From Methanosarcina sp. DH2 (GTDB taxonomy: Archaea > Halobacteriota > Methanosarcinia > Methanosarcinales > Methanosarcinaceae), in the NCBI RefSeq assembly GCF_020804225.1, contig NZ_WJBI01000001.1:653280-695315 (forward strand): a stretch of DNA of 42,036 nt, in the 5' to 3' direction. Below are positions 41,662-42,036 of this stretch, one piece after another. Numbering within the stretch: position 1 is the first letter of the stretch; each line of letters starts with the position of its first letter. A program made the translations under genes and the position numbers. Below the pieces are notes generated by a model, which was not told where the DNA came from, did no database searches, and saw only the letters and a list, made by a program, of their open reading frames with translations.

Positions 41662-41768
41662 CTGAAAAACGGAATAATAAATAAAAAACGGAATAATAAA
41701 TAAAAAACGGAATAATAAATAAAAAACGGAATAATAAATAAAAAACGGAATAATAAATAAAAAACGGG
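41662..41768. repeat. 19-bp tandem repeats between the small Lys-rich genes
   Basis: The unit CGGAATAATAAATAAAAAA is repeated about six times with almost no change. It separates copy 1 and copy 2 of the Lys-rich gene. Such clean copies suggest recent expansion. Confidence 0.88.
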
Positions 41769-41909
41769 ATAAGGAAATAATAAATTATAAGTTGCTGCTC
41801 TTAAATCCATCGTAAATAGACTATAGATTGGTAAGTTCAGTTATATTTGATAAATAATTCTATGAGATGAAACACTTATATAAAAATATAAGTAAAGAAG
41901 TGTTTATTT

Positions 41910-42036
41910 ATGGCAAAGACAATAAGTGATACTCAAAAATCAGGAGCCGCTAGTGGAAAAACCCAGGCAAAAGCTCCAGCACCGGAAAAATCTGCAAAAA
42001 AGGACGCAAAAGCTGATAGCAAATCGTCCAAGGGTG
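41910..42036 (+). CDS. Lys/Ala/Ser-rich protein, copy 2, cut by right edge
   Basis: The first 42 codons match copy 1 with few changes: AACGKTPAKAS becomes AASGKTQAKAP, so the single Cys is replaced by Ser. The ATG at 41910 has AAGTG upstream, weaker than in copy 1. Sequence before it (CATCGTAAATAGACTATAGA, then TTGGTAAGTTCAGTTATATT) repeats that before copy 1 at about 41250-41305, so the duplicated unit of 501 bp includes the control region. The gene continues past the window and more copies could follow. Confidence 0.72.
   Translation, partial: MAKTISDTQKSGAASGKTQAKAPAPEKSAKKDAKADSKSSKG

Overview
The window looks like a chromosomal segment of a methanogenic archaeon of the genus Methanosarcina. 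The evidence is the archaeal nitrogenase cluster with two PII-like nifI genes between nifH and nifD, TATA/BRE promoters, a PEF-CTERM surface protein, a digeranylgeranylglycerophospholipid reductase-type flavoprotein, archaeal pyruvate kinase and class I aldolase, archaeal tRNAs, and long AT-rich intergenic stretches full of short tandem repeats. The species cannot be fixed from the sequence alone.

Layout. Positions 1-2955 (minus strand) hold nitrogen uptake: an ammonium transporter cut by the left edge, then a glnK-amt pair. A SAM methyltransferase (plus) and a PEF-CTERM protein (minus) follow. Positions 5955-9274 look different in base use and hold a broken GYD-domain gene and a 942-residue lipoprotein with two solute-binding and three Cache-like domains. 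Positions 9557-9863 hold a small MITE-like element and four 43-bp tandem repeats that abut the modC stop codon. From 20563 down to 9864 (minus) runs nifH-nifI1-nifI2-nifD-nifK-nifE-nifN-modA-modB-modC, apparently one nitrogen-fixation plus molybdate-uptake transcription unit, with an NrpR-type palindrome over the expected nifH start site.

The right half is more mixed. A GGR-like flavoprotein (20761) is followed by two paralogous TPR genes, an unknown membrane-anchored protein, pyruvate kinase and an archaeal aldolase. A tRNA cluster (Asn, CAT, Asn) lies at 27748-28172, then two tiny zinc-ribbon genes and 1.6 kb of repeats and an insertion-sequence remnant. Two duplicated regulatory cassettes follow, each a MarR-type gene plus a short TrmB-like gene next to a transporter: an RND permease in the first, a frameshifted AI-2E-type permease in the second. 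The window ends with an ABC-2-type exporter pair, a two-helix potassium channel, and a tandem-duplicated 45-residue Lys/Ala/Ser-rich protein whose second copy runs off the right edge.

How the genes work together: under nitrogen limitation NrpR release would switch on nif-mod. ModABC feeds molybdenum for FeMo-cofactor, NifEN assembles it, NifHDK reduces N2, NifI1/NifI2 shut the enzyme off when ammonium returns, and GlnK controls the Amt channels. The most unusual items are the MarR/TrmB cassettes with a shared 24-bp site at identical distance from each MarR start, the kinase-less SBP/Cache lipoprotein, two genes that seem to lack an ordinary start codon, the frameshifted permease and the tandem small Lys-rich genes.
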